The notes beneath the pieces were generated by a model. The model saw only the letters and a list, made by a program, of their open reading frames with translations. It did no database searches and was not told the origin of the DNA. This document shows, piece after piece, positions 1-8,460 of a stretch of DNA of 64,000 bases (positions are counted from its first letter, which is position 1; each line of letters begins with the position of its first letter). A program made the position numbers and the translations under genes. This stretch comes from an uncultured Collinsella sp. (GTDB taxonomy: Bacteria > Actinomycetota > Coriobacteriia > Coriobacteriales > Coriobacteriaceae), in contig CAUBVH010000008.1 of the NCBI GenBank assembly GCA_958439425.1, positions 1-64,000 on the forward strand, in the 5' to 3' direction.

Positions 1-2
1 AT

Positions 3-77
3 TCCTCGGTAGCTCAATGGTAGAGCACGCGGCTGTTAACCGCGCTGTTGTAGGTTCGAGTCCTACCCGGGGAGCCA
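3..77 (+). tRNA. tRNA-Asn (anticodon GTT), CCA encoded
   Basis: A complete cloverleaf can be folded. The seven-base acceptor stem starts at position 3 and pairs with 67-73 (one G-U pair). The anticodon loop in ggctGTTAAcc reads GTT, and the T arm is GTAGG-TTCGAGT-CCTAC. The 3' CCA is encoded at 75-77. It decodes AAC/AAU as asparagine. A terminator hairpin follows within 10 bases, so it looks like a monocistronic tRNA or the last of a short transcript. Confidence 0.96.
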
Positions 78-83
78 GGTTGT

Positions 84-113
84 AAAACCCGTCGCAAATG
101 CGGCGGGTTTTTT
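84..113 (+). terminator. Rho-independent terminator after tRNA-Asn
   Basis: The arms AAAACCCGTCGC and GCGGCGGGTTTT form a GC-rich hairpin with a short AAAT loop and end in a run of six T. It directly follows the tRNA. Confidence 0.85.
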
Positions 114-166
114 CATGCCGCGATCGCCTGTGGGAACGTTACCGTATCAACATTTCGTGTCGAGGA

Positions 167-172
167 TATAAT
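167..172 (+). promoter_or_regulatory. Candidate -10 element for the asp23-fakA operon
   Basis: There is a perfect TATAAT about 100 bases upstream of the first gene of the operon. No convincing TTGACA-like -35 box lies 16-18 bases upstream; TATCAA at 145-150 is the nearest. The call rests mainly on the -10 match and its location. Confidence 0.4.
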
Positions 173-270
173 CGTGAACCCCGCCGCCTTAACATGGCGC
201 GGTCGTTGTAAAATGTTGGAATGATTGCTCCCACGACATGGTGCCGCGAGCACCAGAAAAGGAGATTCTT

Positions 271-627
271 GTGTCTGAGACCATTAACGGCAGCCTGAGC
301 GTCTCGAACGACGTTATTGCCGATATTGCCGGTTATGCCGCGATGACGTGCTACGGCGTCGTCGGTATGGCCGAACAGCTCCAGGGCGCCGAGAGCGTGC
401 GCCTGCTTGCCGGCCAGCGCCTCCGCAAGGGCGTGCTTGTTTCCGCCGACGAGAACGGCCTTACGGTCGACCTTCACGTCGTGCTCGAGAACGGCGTCAA
501 CATGAAGTCCGTCTGCCACAATCTTTCGAGCTCCGTCGCCTTCACCCTGCAGGAGATCGCCCAGATCGATCCCGCCAGCCTTAAGATCGGCATTCACATC
601 GACGCGCTCAAGAGCCGTCTGAACTAG
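271..627 (+). CDS. Asp23/Gls24 family envelope stress protein
   Basis: This 118-residue Asp23/Gls24 (DUF322) family protein has the usual opening, in which a short N-terminus leads into VIADIAGYAAMTCYGVVGMA. The B. subtilis counterpart is YloU, encoded directly before the fatty-acid kinase yloV/fakA, and the same order is kept here. I chose the GTG at 271 because AAAAGGAG at 257-264 sits seven bases upstream; an in-frame ATG at 238 has no such site. The family is cytoplasmic and linked to envelope or alkaline stress; its biochemical role is not settled. A second paralogue lies at 47972. Confidence 0.88.
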   Translation: MSETINGSLSVSNDVIADIAGYAAMTCYGVVGMAEQLQGAESVRLLAGQRLRKGVLVSADENGLTVDLHVVLENGVNMKSVCHNLSSSVAFTLQEIAQIDPASLKIGIHIDALKSRLN

Positions 628-654
628 CATCCGAATACGGAGATTTCACCACTC

Positions 655-2316
655 ATGATTGCAAAGACCATTCGCACCTGTTTTCCGATCGCTGCGGCTG
701 CCGTTTCCGAAAAGGCCGAGGAGATCAACAAGCTCAACGTCTTCCCCGTACCCGACGGCGACACCGGCACCAACATGTCGCTCACGCTCGCCTCGGTGAC
801 TAAGGAGCTTTCCGCCCTTCCCGCCGATGCCGACATGGAGGCCATTGCTGGCGCCATCACCCACGGCTCCCTGATGGGCGCCCGCGGCAACTCCGGTGTC
901 ATCACCTCGCAGATTCTGCGCGGCGTGGCCGAGGGCCTTGTCTCTGCCGATGAGCCCATTACGTCCGCCAATATCGCCTTCGCCTTCCGTCGTGCCGTCA
1001 AGGTTGCCTTCCAGGCTGTTCGTAAGCCCATCGAGGGCACGATCCTCACGGTCCTGCGTGATGTTTCGACCAAGGCAGACGAGTGCGAGAAGAAGAAGTT
1101 CTCTGCCGAGGATGCGCTCGATGCCATCGTCGTCGAGGCCTACCAGTCCGTCGCCCGCACGCCCGACCTGCTGCCCGTCCTCAAGGAGAACGGCGTGGTC
1201 GACTCCGGCGCCTTTGGCTTTGCCATCTTCTTGGAGAACTTTGTTGCCGCCGCTCTTGGCCGCAGCACTGTTGTCGAGGATTTCTCCGCCACGTTTGATT
1301 CCGCTGGCTCTGCCCGTGACGCCGCTCTTGACCGCGTGGAGATCGAGGCCAACGACGACTGGGAGGGCTCGGAGTTCCGCTACTGCAACGAGTTCCTCTT
1401 TAAGGCCGACGCCCCGTTTGACGAGGACGAGTGCCTGAAGTTCCTGGGCTCCATGGGCGACTGCGAGCTGCTCGTGGGCGCCTATCCCGACTACAAGATC
1501 CACGTGCACTCCAACACCCCCAACCTGGTGCTCGAGCACATGCTGCAGCTCGGTCAGATCTACGAGGTCTTTATCCACAACATGGAGATGGAGGCCCACG
1601 ACCGTACCGCTAAGATCCACGAGGACCAGGAGAAGGCCGCCGAGCCCGCGAAGGCCCTGGGCTTTGTCGCCGTTGCCGCCGGTTCCGGCGAGGCCGACAT
1701 TCTCAAGTCCCTCGGCGTCGATGTGATCGTGTCGGGCGGCCAAACCATGAACCCCTCGACCGCCGACCTGCTGGGCGCCGTCGACCAGGTCAATGCGACC
1801 TCGGTCATCATCCTGCCCAACAACGGCAACATCCGCATGGCTGCCGAGGCCGCTGCTTCCGCCTGCACCGACAAGAAGGTCGCCGTCGTTCCCACCAAGA
1901 CCGTCCCGCAGGCCTTCTCCGCGCTGTTCGCGGTCCTGCCCGATTCCGAGCTCGAGGACGCCGTTGCCGCTATGGTCGACGCCATCAGCGAGGTTCGCGA
2001 TGGCGAGGTCACCCGCGCCGTGCGCGACTCCAGCGCGTCCGACGGCTCTCCGATTCACTCCGGTGACGTCATGGGTATCATTGCCGGCTCCATCGACGTG
2101 GTCGGCTCCGACGTGAAGCAGGTCACGCTCGACTGCATCAACCGCATGCAGGAGGAAGAGGAGGGCGACGCGCTGACGATTCTGGCCGGCGAGGAGCTGT
2201 CCGACGAGGCCTTCCAGGAGATCGTCGAGGCTATCGAGGAGGCTCAGCCCGATCTGGAGGTCGACGCCCATCGTGGCGAGCAGCCGCTCTATCCCGTGAT
2301 CTTCTCGATCGAGTAG
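655..2316 (+). CDS. fakA: DAK2-domain fatty acid kinase FakA-like (YloV family)
   Basis: The protein has 553 residues, the usual length for FakA/YloV. The N-terminal DAK2 kinase domain (about residues 1-200) carries the nucleotide and metal motif PDGDTGTNM near residue 33 and GARGNSGVI near residue 80. A middle domain and a C-terminal domain follow. In Gram-positive bacteria FakA phosphorylates exogenous fatty acids bound to FakB, feeding PlsX/PlsY phospholipid synthesis. plsX lies 5 kb downstream, but no fakB is visible in the window. The gene starts 27 bases after the Asp23 gene and precedes recG by 9 bases, so it is probably cotranscribed with both. The substrate is inferred from the family. 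Confidence 0.85.
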   Translation: MIAKTIRTCFPIAAAAVSEKAEEINKLNVFPVPDGDTGTNMSLTLASVTKELSALPADADMEAIAGAITHGSLMGARGNSGVITSQILRGVAEGLVSADEPITSANIAFAFRRAVKVAFQAVRKPIEGTILTVLRDVSTKADECEKKKFSAEDALDAIVVEAYQSVARTPDLLPVLKENGVVDSGAFGFAIFLENFVAAALGRSTVVEDFSATFDSAGSARDAALDRVEIEANDDWEGSEFRYCNEFLFKADAPFDEDECLKFLGSMGDCELLVGAYPDYKIHVHSNTPNLVLEHMLQLGQIYEVFIHNMEMEAHDRTAKIHEDQEKAAEPAKALGFVAVAAGSGEADILKSLGVDVIVSGGQTMNPSTADLLGAVDQVNATSVIILPNNGNIRMAAEAAASACTDKKVAVVPTKTVPQAFSALFAVLPDSELEDAVAAMVDAISEVRDGEVTRAVRDSSASDGSPIHSGDVMGIIAGSIDVVGSDVKQVTLDCINRMQEEEEGDALTILAGEELSDEAFQEIVEAIEEAQPDLEVDAHRGEQPLYPVIFSIE

Positions 2317-2325
2317 GCTCTGCCT

Positions 2326-4503
2326 ATGTCCGAGCTGTGCTCCGTGCCGCGCGTCTCGGAGCGTTTTGCCCAGAGCAATGCGCTCGATGAGGATATCGCG
2401 CGACTCAAATATGTTTCGGGTAAACGTGAGGAGGCCCTTCGCCGTCTGGGAATTCGGACGGTGGGGGACCTCCTTCTCCATATTCCTCATCGCTACCTGG
2501 ACTTCACTCGCTCGTGGTCCATCGAGATGGCGCCCATCGGTACCGTGTGTACCATCATCGCCACGGTCGATCGTATTGTCCAAAAGCAGCCCCGTCCGCG
2601 TATGCAGGTGACTGAGGTCTCGCTCGTGGACGAGACGGGCGTGCTGCAGGTTGCCTTTTTCCGTCAGCCTTGGATTGCCCAACAGCTTAAGCAGGGCGAC
2701 CGCCTGGCCGTGATGGGCAAGGTCGAGTTTGCCTACGGTTTTAAGCAGATGGCCTCGCCCCACTTTGAAAAGCTCGAGGACGGGCGTGCCGCGGGTACCA
2801 TTTTGCCGGTCCACTACGTGAGTGATGGCGTGAGTCAGGCATGGATGCGCCGTATCGTGAGCGGTGCGCTCGAAGTGGCTGCCAATCCGTTCGATCCCAT
2901 TCCCGCGCCGCTGCGCGCAAAGCGGAAGCTCATGAGCAATGCCCGTGCGCTGCGCTCGATCCACTTTCCCTCGAGCATGGCCGAGCGCGACATCGCACGC
3001 CGGCGTCTTGCGTACGAGGAGTGTCTCTGCTTGCAGCTCGCACTGCGTCTGCGCATCGATGGCGGTATGGTCGACGTGGTGCCTTATGCGCATGCCGCGG
3101 GCGGGCACCTGGCGGCGCTCAAGGAGGCCCTGCCGTTTTCGCTGAGCGACGAGCAGGAGGCCGCGTTCCAAGACATCCTGCACGACATGTGCGATGGCGG
3201 GCGCGTGATGAACCGCCTACTGCTGGGCGACGTCGGTACCGGCAAGACGGCCGTCGCCGCTTGCGCGCTGGCCGTCGCGGCCGATTCGGGTACTCAGTCC
3301 TGCGTTATGGCGCCTACGGGCGTGCTGGCGCGCCAATATGCCGATAAGACCGGCCCCTTGCTCTCGCAGGCTGGCATGTCCTGGGCGCTCCTGACGGGTG
3401 CCACGCCGGCGGCCGAGCGCGAGCAGATCCATGCGCAGCTGGAATCGGGCGAGCTCGACGTGCTCTTTGGTACCCATGCGGTCCTTTCGGATGACGTGGC
3501 GTTTAAGCATCTGTCGCTTGTCGTCATCGACGAGCAGCACCGCTTTGGTGTGGGCCAGCGCAATGCCCTGCGTGCCAAGGGCCCGGGCGCCGACCTGCTC
3601 GTTATGACGGCCACGCCTATCCCGCGCACGCTGGCGCTCTCGGTGTACGGTGACCTTGATACGAGCATCATCCGCCATCGTCCCGTTCCGGGTGCCGGCG
3701 TGACGACGCGCGTCCTTACCGAGTCGAGTCGCGACCTGGCCTATGGCGCCATTCGCGAGGCGCACGAAAAGGGGCAGCAAGCCTACGTAATCTGTCCGCT
3801 CGTGGAGCCGAGCGATTCGGCTGATGAGCTCGAAGACGTGCCCGGCATCGCTCGCGACGACGAAGGCCGCGTGACCGTTCCCGTGCCGTTGCATGACACG
3901 GCGACCGAGCTCGATCGCCTTCGTCTGGCGTTACCGGGGCTTACCATCGAGCGTCTTCATGGCCGCATGCCGGCGGGGGAGAAGGACCGCGTGATCGATG
4001 CCTTTAAGCGCGGCGAGATCGATGTGCTCGTCTCGACCACGGTGGTCGAGGTGGGCGTTGACGTGCCCAACGCCACCGTCATGGTCATCGAGAACGGCGA
4101 GCGCTTTGGGTTGGCGGCCTTGCACCAGCTGCGTGGGCGCGTAGGCCGCGGCAGCGTGTCGGGTACGTGCCTGGTCATGACGCACTCCAAGGGCAACGGC
4201 GGCGCGTCGGCGGCACAGGAACGTCTCCAGTCGCTCGAGAAGACCTCGGACGGCTTTACGCTCGCCCAGATGGACTTGCGTCTGCGCCACGAGGGTGAAA
4301 TCCTGGGTTACCGCCAGCATGGCGGCGTGACCTTGCGCTTCGTTGACCTCGATGCCGACGGGGAATTGATCGAGTGGGCCCATTTGGACGCGGTCGAGCT
4401 CTTGCGGTATGCTTGCAACCTTGACTCCGTGGCGACGCGCCCCTTGCGCGATGCGGTCGCCATGCGGTATCGACACATCTTTAAGGAGGTCAGCGGAGGA
4501 TGA
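2326..4503 (+). CDS. recG: ATP-dependent DNA helicase RecG
   Basis: RecG remodels stalled replication forks and branch-migrates Holliday junctions. The 725-residue length fits. An N-terminal wedge/OB domain is followed by two RecA-like helicase domains. Walker A GDVGTGKT lies near residue 300, the DEQH box IDEQHRFGVGQR near residue 400, TATPIPRTLAL just after it, and the C-terminal helicase motif with HQLRGRVGRG near residue 605. The ATG follows the FakA stop by 9 bases. The 3' end overlaps rsmD as ATGA, implying translational coupling. Confidence 0.96.
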   Translation: MSELCSVPRVSERFAQSNALDEDIARLKYVSGKREEALRRLGIRTVGDLLLHIPHRYLDFTRSWSIEMAPIGTVCTIIATVDRIVQKQPRPRMQVTEVSLVDETGVLQVAFFRQPWIAQQLKQGDRLAVMGKVEFAYGFKQMASPHFEKLEDGRAAGTILPVHYVSDGVSQAWMRRIVSGALEVAANPFDPIPAPLRAKRKLMSNARALRSIHFPSSMAERDIARRRLAYEECLCLQLALRLRIDGGMVDVVPYAHAAGGHLAALKEALPFSLSDEQEAAFQDILHDMCDGGRVMNRLLLGDVGTGKTAVAACALAVAADSGTQSCVMAPTGVLARQYADKTGPLLSQAGMSWALLTGATPAAEREQIHAQLESGELDVLFGTHAVLSDDVAFKHLSLVVIDEQHRFGVGQRNALRAKGPGADLLVMTATPIPRTLALSVYGDLDTSIIRHRPVPGAGVTTRVLTESSRDLAYGAIREAHEKGQQAYVICPLVEPSDSADELEDVPGIARDDEGRVTVPVPLHDTATELDRLRLALPGLTIERLHGRMPAGEKDRVIDAFKRGEIDVLVSTTVVEVGVDVPNATVMVIENGERFGLAALHQLRGRVGRGSVSGTCLVMTHSKGNGGASAAQERLQSLEKTSDGFTLAQMDLRLRHEGEILGYRQHGGVTLRFVDLDADGELIEWAHLDAVELLRYACNLDSVATRPLRDAVAMRYRHIFKEVSGG

Positions 4504-5129
4504 GAATCATCGGCGGCGAATGGCGCGGTCGTAAGATCGATGAGCCCCGTGGTCGCGATGTCACCCGCCCCACGACCGATCGCGTGCGCGAGGCGTGCGC
4601 ATCTATGGTCATGTCGGCATTCGACTTCGATCTGGACGAGGTCCGTGTGCTGGATGCCTTTGGCGGCTCCGGTGCCTTGGGCATTGAGATGCTCTCGCGT
4701 GGTGCCCGCTCGCTCACCACGTTCGAGATCGATCGCAACGCTGCTCGTCTGATTACCAAGAATATCGAGTCGCTGTGCCGCGACCGTGCGCGTTGGCGTG
4801 TGGTGGGCGGCGACGTGCTGGCAAGCGCTTCGCGCGGCCGCGTGCCGGGCGGTCCCTTTGACCTGGTCCTGCTCGACCCGCCCTATGCTTATGGCGCAGA
4901 GCCGGTCGAGGAGCTGCTGCAGAACTTGACCCAGCAGGACTTGCTGGCGCAGGGTGCCTATGCGCTCTTCGAGCACGCTGCCGCCGATGCGGGTGCGCAT
5001 CCGGCAGGTTTTGAGATCGTGCGCGAGAAGCGTTACGGAATAACCTCGGTCGACCTGCTTCGTTGGCTTGGTAACGGCGAGGATGATGGCAACGATAGCG
5101 ACGCACCCACGGAGGATGCCCATGAGTGA
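4500..5129 (+). CDS. rsmD: 16S rRNA (guanine966-N2)-methyltransferase RsmD
   Basis: This 209-residue class I SAM methyltransferase has the RsmD opening MRIIGGEWRGRKI, a SAM loop DAFGGSGALGIE near residue 58 and the N6/N2-methyltransferase catalytic motif DPPY near residue 123. It methylates G966 of 16S rRNA in the small subunit. The start overlaps the recG stop (ATGA) and the 3' end overlaps coaD by 8 bases. The rsmD-coaD pairing is widespread in bacteria and supports both calls. Confidence 0.95.
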   Translation: MRIIGGEWRGRKIDEPRGRDVTRPTTDRVREACASMVMSAFDFDLDEVRVLDAFGGSGALGIEMLSRGARSLTTFEIDRNAARLITKNIESLCRDRARWRVVGGDVLASASRGRVPGGPFDLVLLDPPYAYGAEPVEELLQNLTQQDLLAQGAYALFEHAAADAGAHPAGFEIVREKRYGITSVDLLRWLGNGEDDGNDSDAPTEDAHE

Positions 5130-5619
5130 CACCATCAACCGCGTAATCGTCCCGGGCACCTTCGATCCCATCACGTTTGGCCACATCGACGTGATTCGCC
5201 GTGCCCGCCGCATCTTCCCCAGCGTGATCGTGGCCGTTGCCGAGTCGCAGGGAAAAAACGGCGTCGGCACCACCTTTATGCTCGATGAGCGCGTGGCGCT
5301 GGCCCGTGAGGCGCTCGGTCATATTGACGGCGTCGAGGTGCTACCCTTCACCGGCCTCTTGGTCGATTTTGCCCGCGAACAGGGAGCAGGAGCCGTGGTC
5401 AAGGGTCTGCGTGCTATGACCGACTTTGAGTACGAGCTGCAGCAGGCCGACCTTAACTACCGCCTGGATAACGAGCTGGAGTCCATCTTCGTCATGAGCG
5501 CGCCGCAGTACGGCTATATCTCGAGCTCGGTGGTTCGCCAGATTGCCTCGCTCGGTAGCGACGTCTCTAATTTTGTTCCGCCCAATGTGGTCAAGGCGCT
5601 CAAACATCGCTTTTCGTGA
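5122..5619 (+). CDS. coaD: Phosphopantetheine adenylyltransferase CoaD
   Basis: This 165-residue nucleotidyltransferase carries out the penultimate step of coenzyme A synthesis (4'-phosphopantetheine to dephospho-CoA). It contains PGTFDPITFGH (the TxGH nucleotide-binding motif) at the N-terminus and the signature ISSSVVRQ near residue 133. The ATG at 5122 is chosen because GGAGG at 5111-5115 is well spaced; an upstream in-frame extension inside rsmD adds non-homologous sequence, and ATG 5116 abuts the ribosome site. It overlaps the rsmD 3' end by 8 bases. Confidence 0.95.
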   Translation: MSDTINRVIVPGTFDPITFGHIDVIRRARRIFPSVIVAVAESQGKNGVGTTFMLDERVALAREALGHIDGVEVLPFTGLLVDFAREQGAGAVVKGLRAMTDFEYELQQADLNYRLDNELESIFVMSAPQYGYISSSVVRQIASLGSDVSNFVPPNVVKALKHRFS

Positions 5620-5687
5620 CGTTTTTTAATGCCTGGTGGCATGTGGTAAACTAACTCGATGATATGTTACCTATGAAAGGAGACCGG

Positions 5688-6185
5688 ATGCCGGGCGAGA
5701 ATTTTCCTGGCGACAGGATCGTGAGTCTTGTCGACGAGCTCGAGGGGCTCATCGAAGAGGCTAAGACGCCGTTCGGCAAGAACGCCCAGATGAAGGTTAT
5801 CGACGCCGACGTCTTCTTTAATATCCTCGACGAGATCCGCATGAGCTATCCCGAGGAATGGCAGAAGTCCCGCCGTATCCTCAAGGAGCGCGAGGAGCTT
5901 ATGGCTTCCGCCGCCGCTCAGGCCGATTCCATCATCGCCGATGCTCAGCAGCAGGCCCTCACCATTGCCGGTGAGCAGGAGATTGTCCGCTTAGCTCAGC
6001 AGCAGGCCGACGACATTCGCGATCGTGCCCAGCAGTATGAGCGCGAGACGCGCTATGCCGCCGAGGATTACGCCGAGCAGGTCTTTACGCACCTCGAGGA
6101 GAACCTCAAGAGCCTGACCGGCACGGTGACCCGTTGCCGTCAGCAGCTCAACGAGGGTGCCGCCCAGCAGAATGGTCAGTGGTAA
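5688..6185 (+). CDS. Coiled-coil protein of the DivIVA/ATP-synthase-b-like type
   Basis: This 165-residue soluble protein is dominated by long charged and Gln/Ala-rich helices (residues about 60-160), with repeated QQ and RE/EE heptads typical of a coiled coil. The N-terminus, around LVDELEGLIEEAKTPFGKNA, is shorter-ranged. I recognise no enzymatic motif. Genes of this kind are often annotated as hypothetical ATPase or DivIVA-domain proteins. The start at 5688 has AAAGGAG upstream. The stop overlaps yceD as TAATG, so the gene is coupled to the yceD-rpmF operon. Function is unknown; a scaffolding role is only inferred from structure. Confidence 0.75.
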   Translation: MPGENFPGDRIVSLVDELEGLIEEAKTPFGKNAQMKVIDADVFFNILDEIRMSYPEEWQKSRRILKEREELMASAAAQADSIIADAQQQALTIAGEQEIVRLAQQQADDIRDRAQQYERETRYAAEDYAEQVFTHLEENLKSLTGTVTRCRQQLNEGAAQQNGQW

Positions 6186-6739
6186 TGGCTGAGTTCCCGA
6201 ACGTTACCGTCGATCTTTCCGAGCAGCTCGAGTTTCCCGGAGACTCGTATCCGCTGACCGGTAAGGTCGATGTTGCCACCTATACGGTGGGCGAGAAGGA
6301 GTACCGGCTGCAGGACGGCATCGACTACGATGTCGTCTTTACCAATGCCGGCACCGGTGTTCTGCTTACGGGCATGGTCCGCGCGCATGCAACCGGTGAG
6401 TGCGACCGTTGCCTGGAGCCCGCTTCGTTTGATATCGCCGGTGAGATCGAGGAATTCTATCTCTTTAACGAGCCCGAGGATCCCGAGGCCTACGAAGACG
6501 GCTACGAGCTGCTGGGCGAGGATCGCATCGTCGATCTGGGTGAGCCCATCAACGACGCGGTTGTCATGGACACGCCGTTCGTTGTCCTGTGCAAGCCCGA
6601 TTGTCGCGGCCTATGCCCCACCTGCGGCATCAATCTCAACGTCGAGCAATGCGATTGCGCCGCTCAAGCAGAGGCCGAATGGGCCGCTGCCACGGAAAAT
6701 CCATTTGCAGCATTGAAGAATCTCAAGCTTGACGAGTAA
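6185..6739 (+). CDS. yceD: DUF177/YceD family protein, 23S rRNA accumulation
   Basis: This 184-residue YceD (DUF177) protein ends in the diagnostic cysteine cluster CKPDCRGLCPTCGINLN, near residues 139-155, which probably binds a metal. In E. coli and plants YceD is needed for normal 23S rRNA accumulation. The gene is nearly always located immediately upstream of rpmF (ribosomal protein L32), and that order holds here. The ATG at 6185 overlaps the preceding stop as TAATG; the longer upstream reading is the coding sequence of the neighbour in another frame. Confidence 0.88.
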   Translation: MAEFPNVTVDLSEQLEFPGDSYPLTGKVDVATYTVGEKEYRLQDGIDYDVVFTNAGTGVLLTGMVRAHATGECDRCLEPASFDIAGEIEEFYLFNEPEDPEAYEDGYELLGEDRIVDLGEPINDAVVMDTPFVVLCKPDCRGLCPTCGINLNVEQCDCAAQAEAEWAAATENPFAALKNLKLDE

Positions 6740-6803
6740 AACTGTGGTAGTATCGCTACTTGCGCGTAATCGCCACACTGGATAGTTCATAAGGAAGGTC
6801 ACT

Positions 6804-6983
6804 ATGCCCGTACCTAAACAAAAGCAGGGTCGTATCCGCACTCACACCCGCCGTTCCGCCAACATGAAGATCTCGGCTGCGGCTCAGTCCACGTGCCCCC
6901 GTTGCGGCGCTGTCAAGCTCCCGCACCACGTGTGCCCCAGCTGCGGTTTCTACAAGGACCGCGAGGTTATCGTTACCGAGTAA
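6804..6983 (+). CDS. rpmF: 50S ribosomal protein L32
   Basis: This 59-codon gene encodes a basic protein starting MPVPKQKQGRIRTHTRRS, followed by two CPxC-type pairs (CPRCG near 31 and CPSCG near 44) that form the zinc-binding version of L32. AAGGAAGG at 6791-6798 provides the ribosome site. It lies downstream of yceD in the standard order and is followed by a strong terminator at 7024-7053. The four-cysteine form, rather than the zinc-free paralogue, implies zinc-replete expression. Confidence 0.96.
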   Translation: MPVPKQKQGRIRTHTRRSANMKISAAAQSTCPRCGAVKLPHHVCPSCGFYKDREVIVTE

Positions 6984-7023
6984 CTGTATACTCTGGATGC
7001 GATGCCGTTCCAACTGGAACCAC

Positions 7024-7053
7024 AATGGCCGGCTCAATGAGTCGGCCATTTTT
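7024..7053 (+). terminator. Rho-independent terminator after rpmF
   Basis: A 12-base-pair hairpin (AATGGCCGGCTC with GAGTCGGCCATT, one G-U pair) has a three-base AAT loop and is followed by T residues. It sits between rpmF and plsX and would make plsX transcription partly dependent on readthrough or its own promoter. Confidence 0.85.
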
Positions 7054-7070
7054 GTATAAGGAGCATGTAT

Positions 7071-8090
7071 ATGAGTAACGTTCGCGTTTGTGTAGACGTT
7101 GTGGGCGGAGACGAGAAGCCTCAGGTTGTCCTCGACGGTATCGAGGCGGCGCTTGCGGCGGATCCCGATATCGAGGTCTTGGCCGTCGGTCCCGCAGAGA
7201 TCGTGAACCCCTTTGCCGCGGCTCACGCTCGTGTTGAGGCCTTGGAGGCGCCCGATGTCATCGCCATGGATGACGATCCCATTCGAGCCGTGATGACCAA
7301 GCGCAAGTCCTCGATCGTGCTTGCCTGCCGCGCTATCAAGAAGGGAAACGCGGACGCGTTCTTCTCTGCCGGCTCCACCGGCGCCATGACCGCTGCCGCT
7401 ACCGCCTACGTGACGCCGTTTAGGTATTTGGCGGAGGGCAAGAAACAGCCGGTGCGTCCGTGCCTCACCAATGCACTGCCCAACCGCGCCGGCGGTCTGA
7501 CGGTTCTGTGCGACATGGGCGCCAACCCCGATGTCACGGTGGACGATATGGTGCGTTTTGCCCAGATGGGTAGCGCCTATGCGCGCGTCGTCTTGGGCAT
7601 TGAGCATCCCCGCGTGGGCTTGCTTGCCAACGGCACCGAGGACGAGAAGGGCTCCAACTTCACCAAGTCGTGCTTCCCGGCCATGAAGGCCGCTGTTCCC
7701 GGTTTTGTGGGCAACTGCGAGGGCACCGATCTTACGTCGGGCAATTTTGACGTCGTGGTTGCCGACGGCATGTCGGGCAACATCGCACTCAAGGCCACCG
7801 AGGGCGCTGCCAAGTTTTTGCTGCAGGAGCTCAAGGGTGTCTTTATGTCTTCGCTCGGCACCAAGATTGCCGCGCTGCTCATCAAAAAGCAGATGCGCGA
7901 GATCAAGGCAAAGCTCTCGGGCGATGCTAAAGGCGGAGCCATTCTGCTGGGCCTGCGTGGCGTGGTCCTGATCGGCCACGGTGCCACCTCGGTCGAGGCC
8001 GTCAAAAACGGTACGCTCGCCGCGGCGGAGGCCGTGCGCGCCGGGCTTGTCGAGAACGTCGCCAACTCTATGGACGGCATCGTTTTATAG
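7071..8090 (+). CDS. plsX: Phosphate acyltransferase PlsX
   Basis: PlsX converts acyl-ACP and phosphate to acyl-phosphate, the donor for PlsY in phosphatidic acid synthesis. The 339-residue protein begins VRVCVDVVGGDEKP, the family opening (usually MGGD), and has conserved SAGSTGA near residue 100 and GNIALKATEGA near residue 238. The ATG at 7071 has AAGGAG at 7058-7063 with seven-base spacing; the in-frame ATG at 7065 is too close to it. acpP and rnc follow, the usual lipid/RNase III neighbourhood. Confidence 0.94.
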   Translation: MSNVRVCVDVVGGDEKPQVVLDGIEAALAADPDIEVLAVGPAEIVNPFAAAHARVEALEAPDVIAMDDDPIRAVMTKRKSSIVLACRAIKKGNADAFFSAGSTGAMTAAATAYVTPFRYLAEGKKQPVRPCLTNALPNRAGGLTVLCDMGANPDVTVDDMVRFAQMGSAYARVVLGIEHPRVGLLANGTEDEKGSNFTKSCFPAMKAAVPGFVGNCEGTDLTSGNFDVVVADGMSGNIALKATEGAAKFLLQELKGVFMSSLGTKIAALLIKKQMREIKAKLSGDAKGGAILLGLRGVVLIGHGATSVEAVKNGTLAAAEAVRAGLVENVANSMDGIVL

Positions 8091-8214
8091 GAGCGAGTTA
8101 GGGCGCTGTTATGTGTCTCGCGGCCTGCGTCGTGGGGTAGAATCAAAACCGTGACTTGGCGCTGCGCTTGCGGCGCCAGCGCGTTGATATTCACACAATA
8201 CGAGAGGAAGCGCT

Positions 8215-8457
8215 ATGGACCGCTCCGAAATCTTCGATAAGATCGCCGGAGTCGCCGCTGACGTTCTGGGCGTCGATGTCGCCGACATTAGCGACGAGAC
8301 CACCTTTGACGATCTCGATGCCGATTCGCTCGAGCGTCTGCAGCTGGTGACGGCTATCGAGGACGAGTTCGACCTCGAGATCGATGACGAGACCCTGCTG
8401 TCGCTCAACTCTGTCGCCGACGCTGTCGACGCTATTGAAAACGCCAAGGAGGCCTAA
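8215..8457 (+). CDS. acpP: Acyl carrier protein
   Basis: This 80-residue acidic protein has the phosphopantetheine attachment motif DADSLERLQ; the modified serine is at about residue 38. It carries growing acyl chains for fatty-acid synthesis and supplies PlsX encoded upstream. GAGAGGAAG before the ATG is the ribosome site. It is separated from rnc by three bases. The sequence DSLE rather than DSLD at the attachment site is a tolerated variant. Confidence 0.95.
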   Translation: MDRSEIFDKIAGVAADVLGVDVADISDETTFDDLDADSLERLQLVTAIEDEFDLEIDDETLLSLNSVADAVDAIENAKEA

Positions 8458-8460
8458 GTC

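Noticed and set aside
646..3183. 845-codon open frame on the minus strand opposite fakA and recG
   Set aside because: Low-complexity Leu/Gly/Asp/His-rich product with no family likeness. It is antisense to two well-supported genes and explained by GC-rich codon bias.
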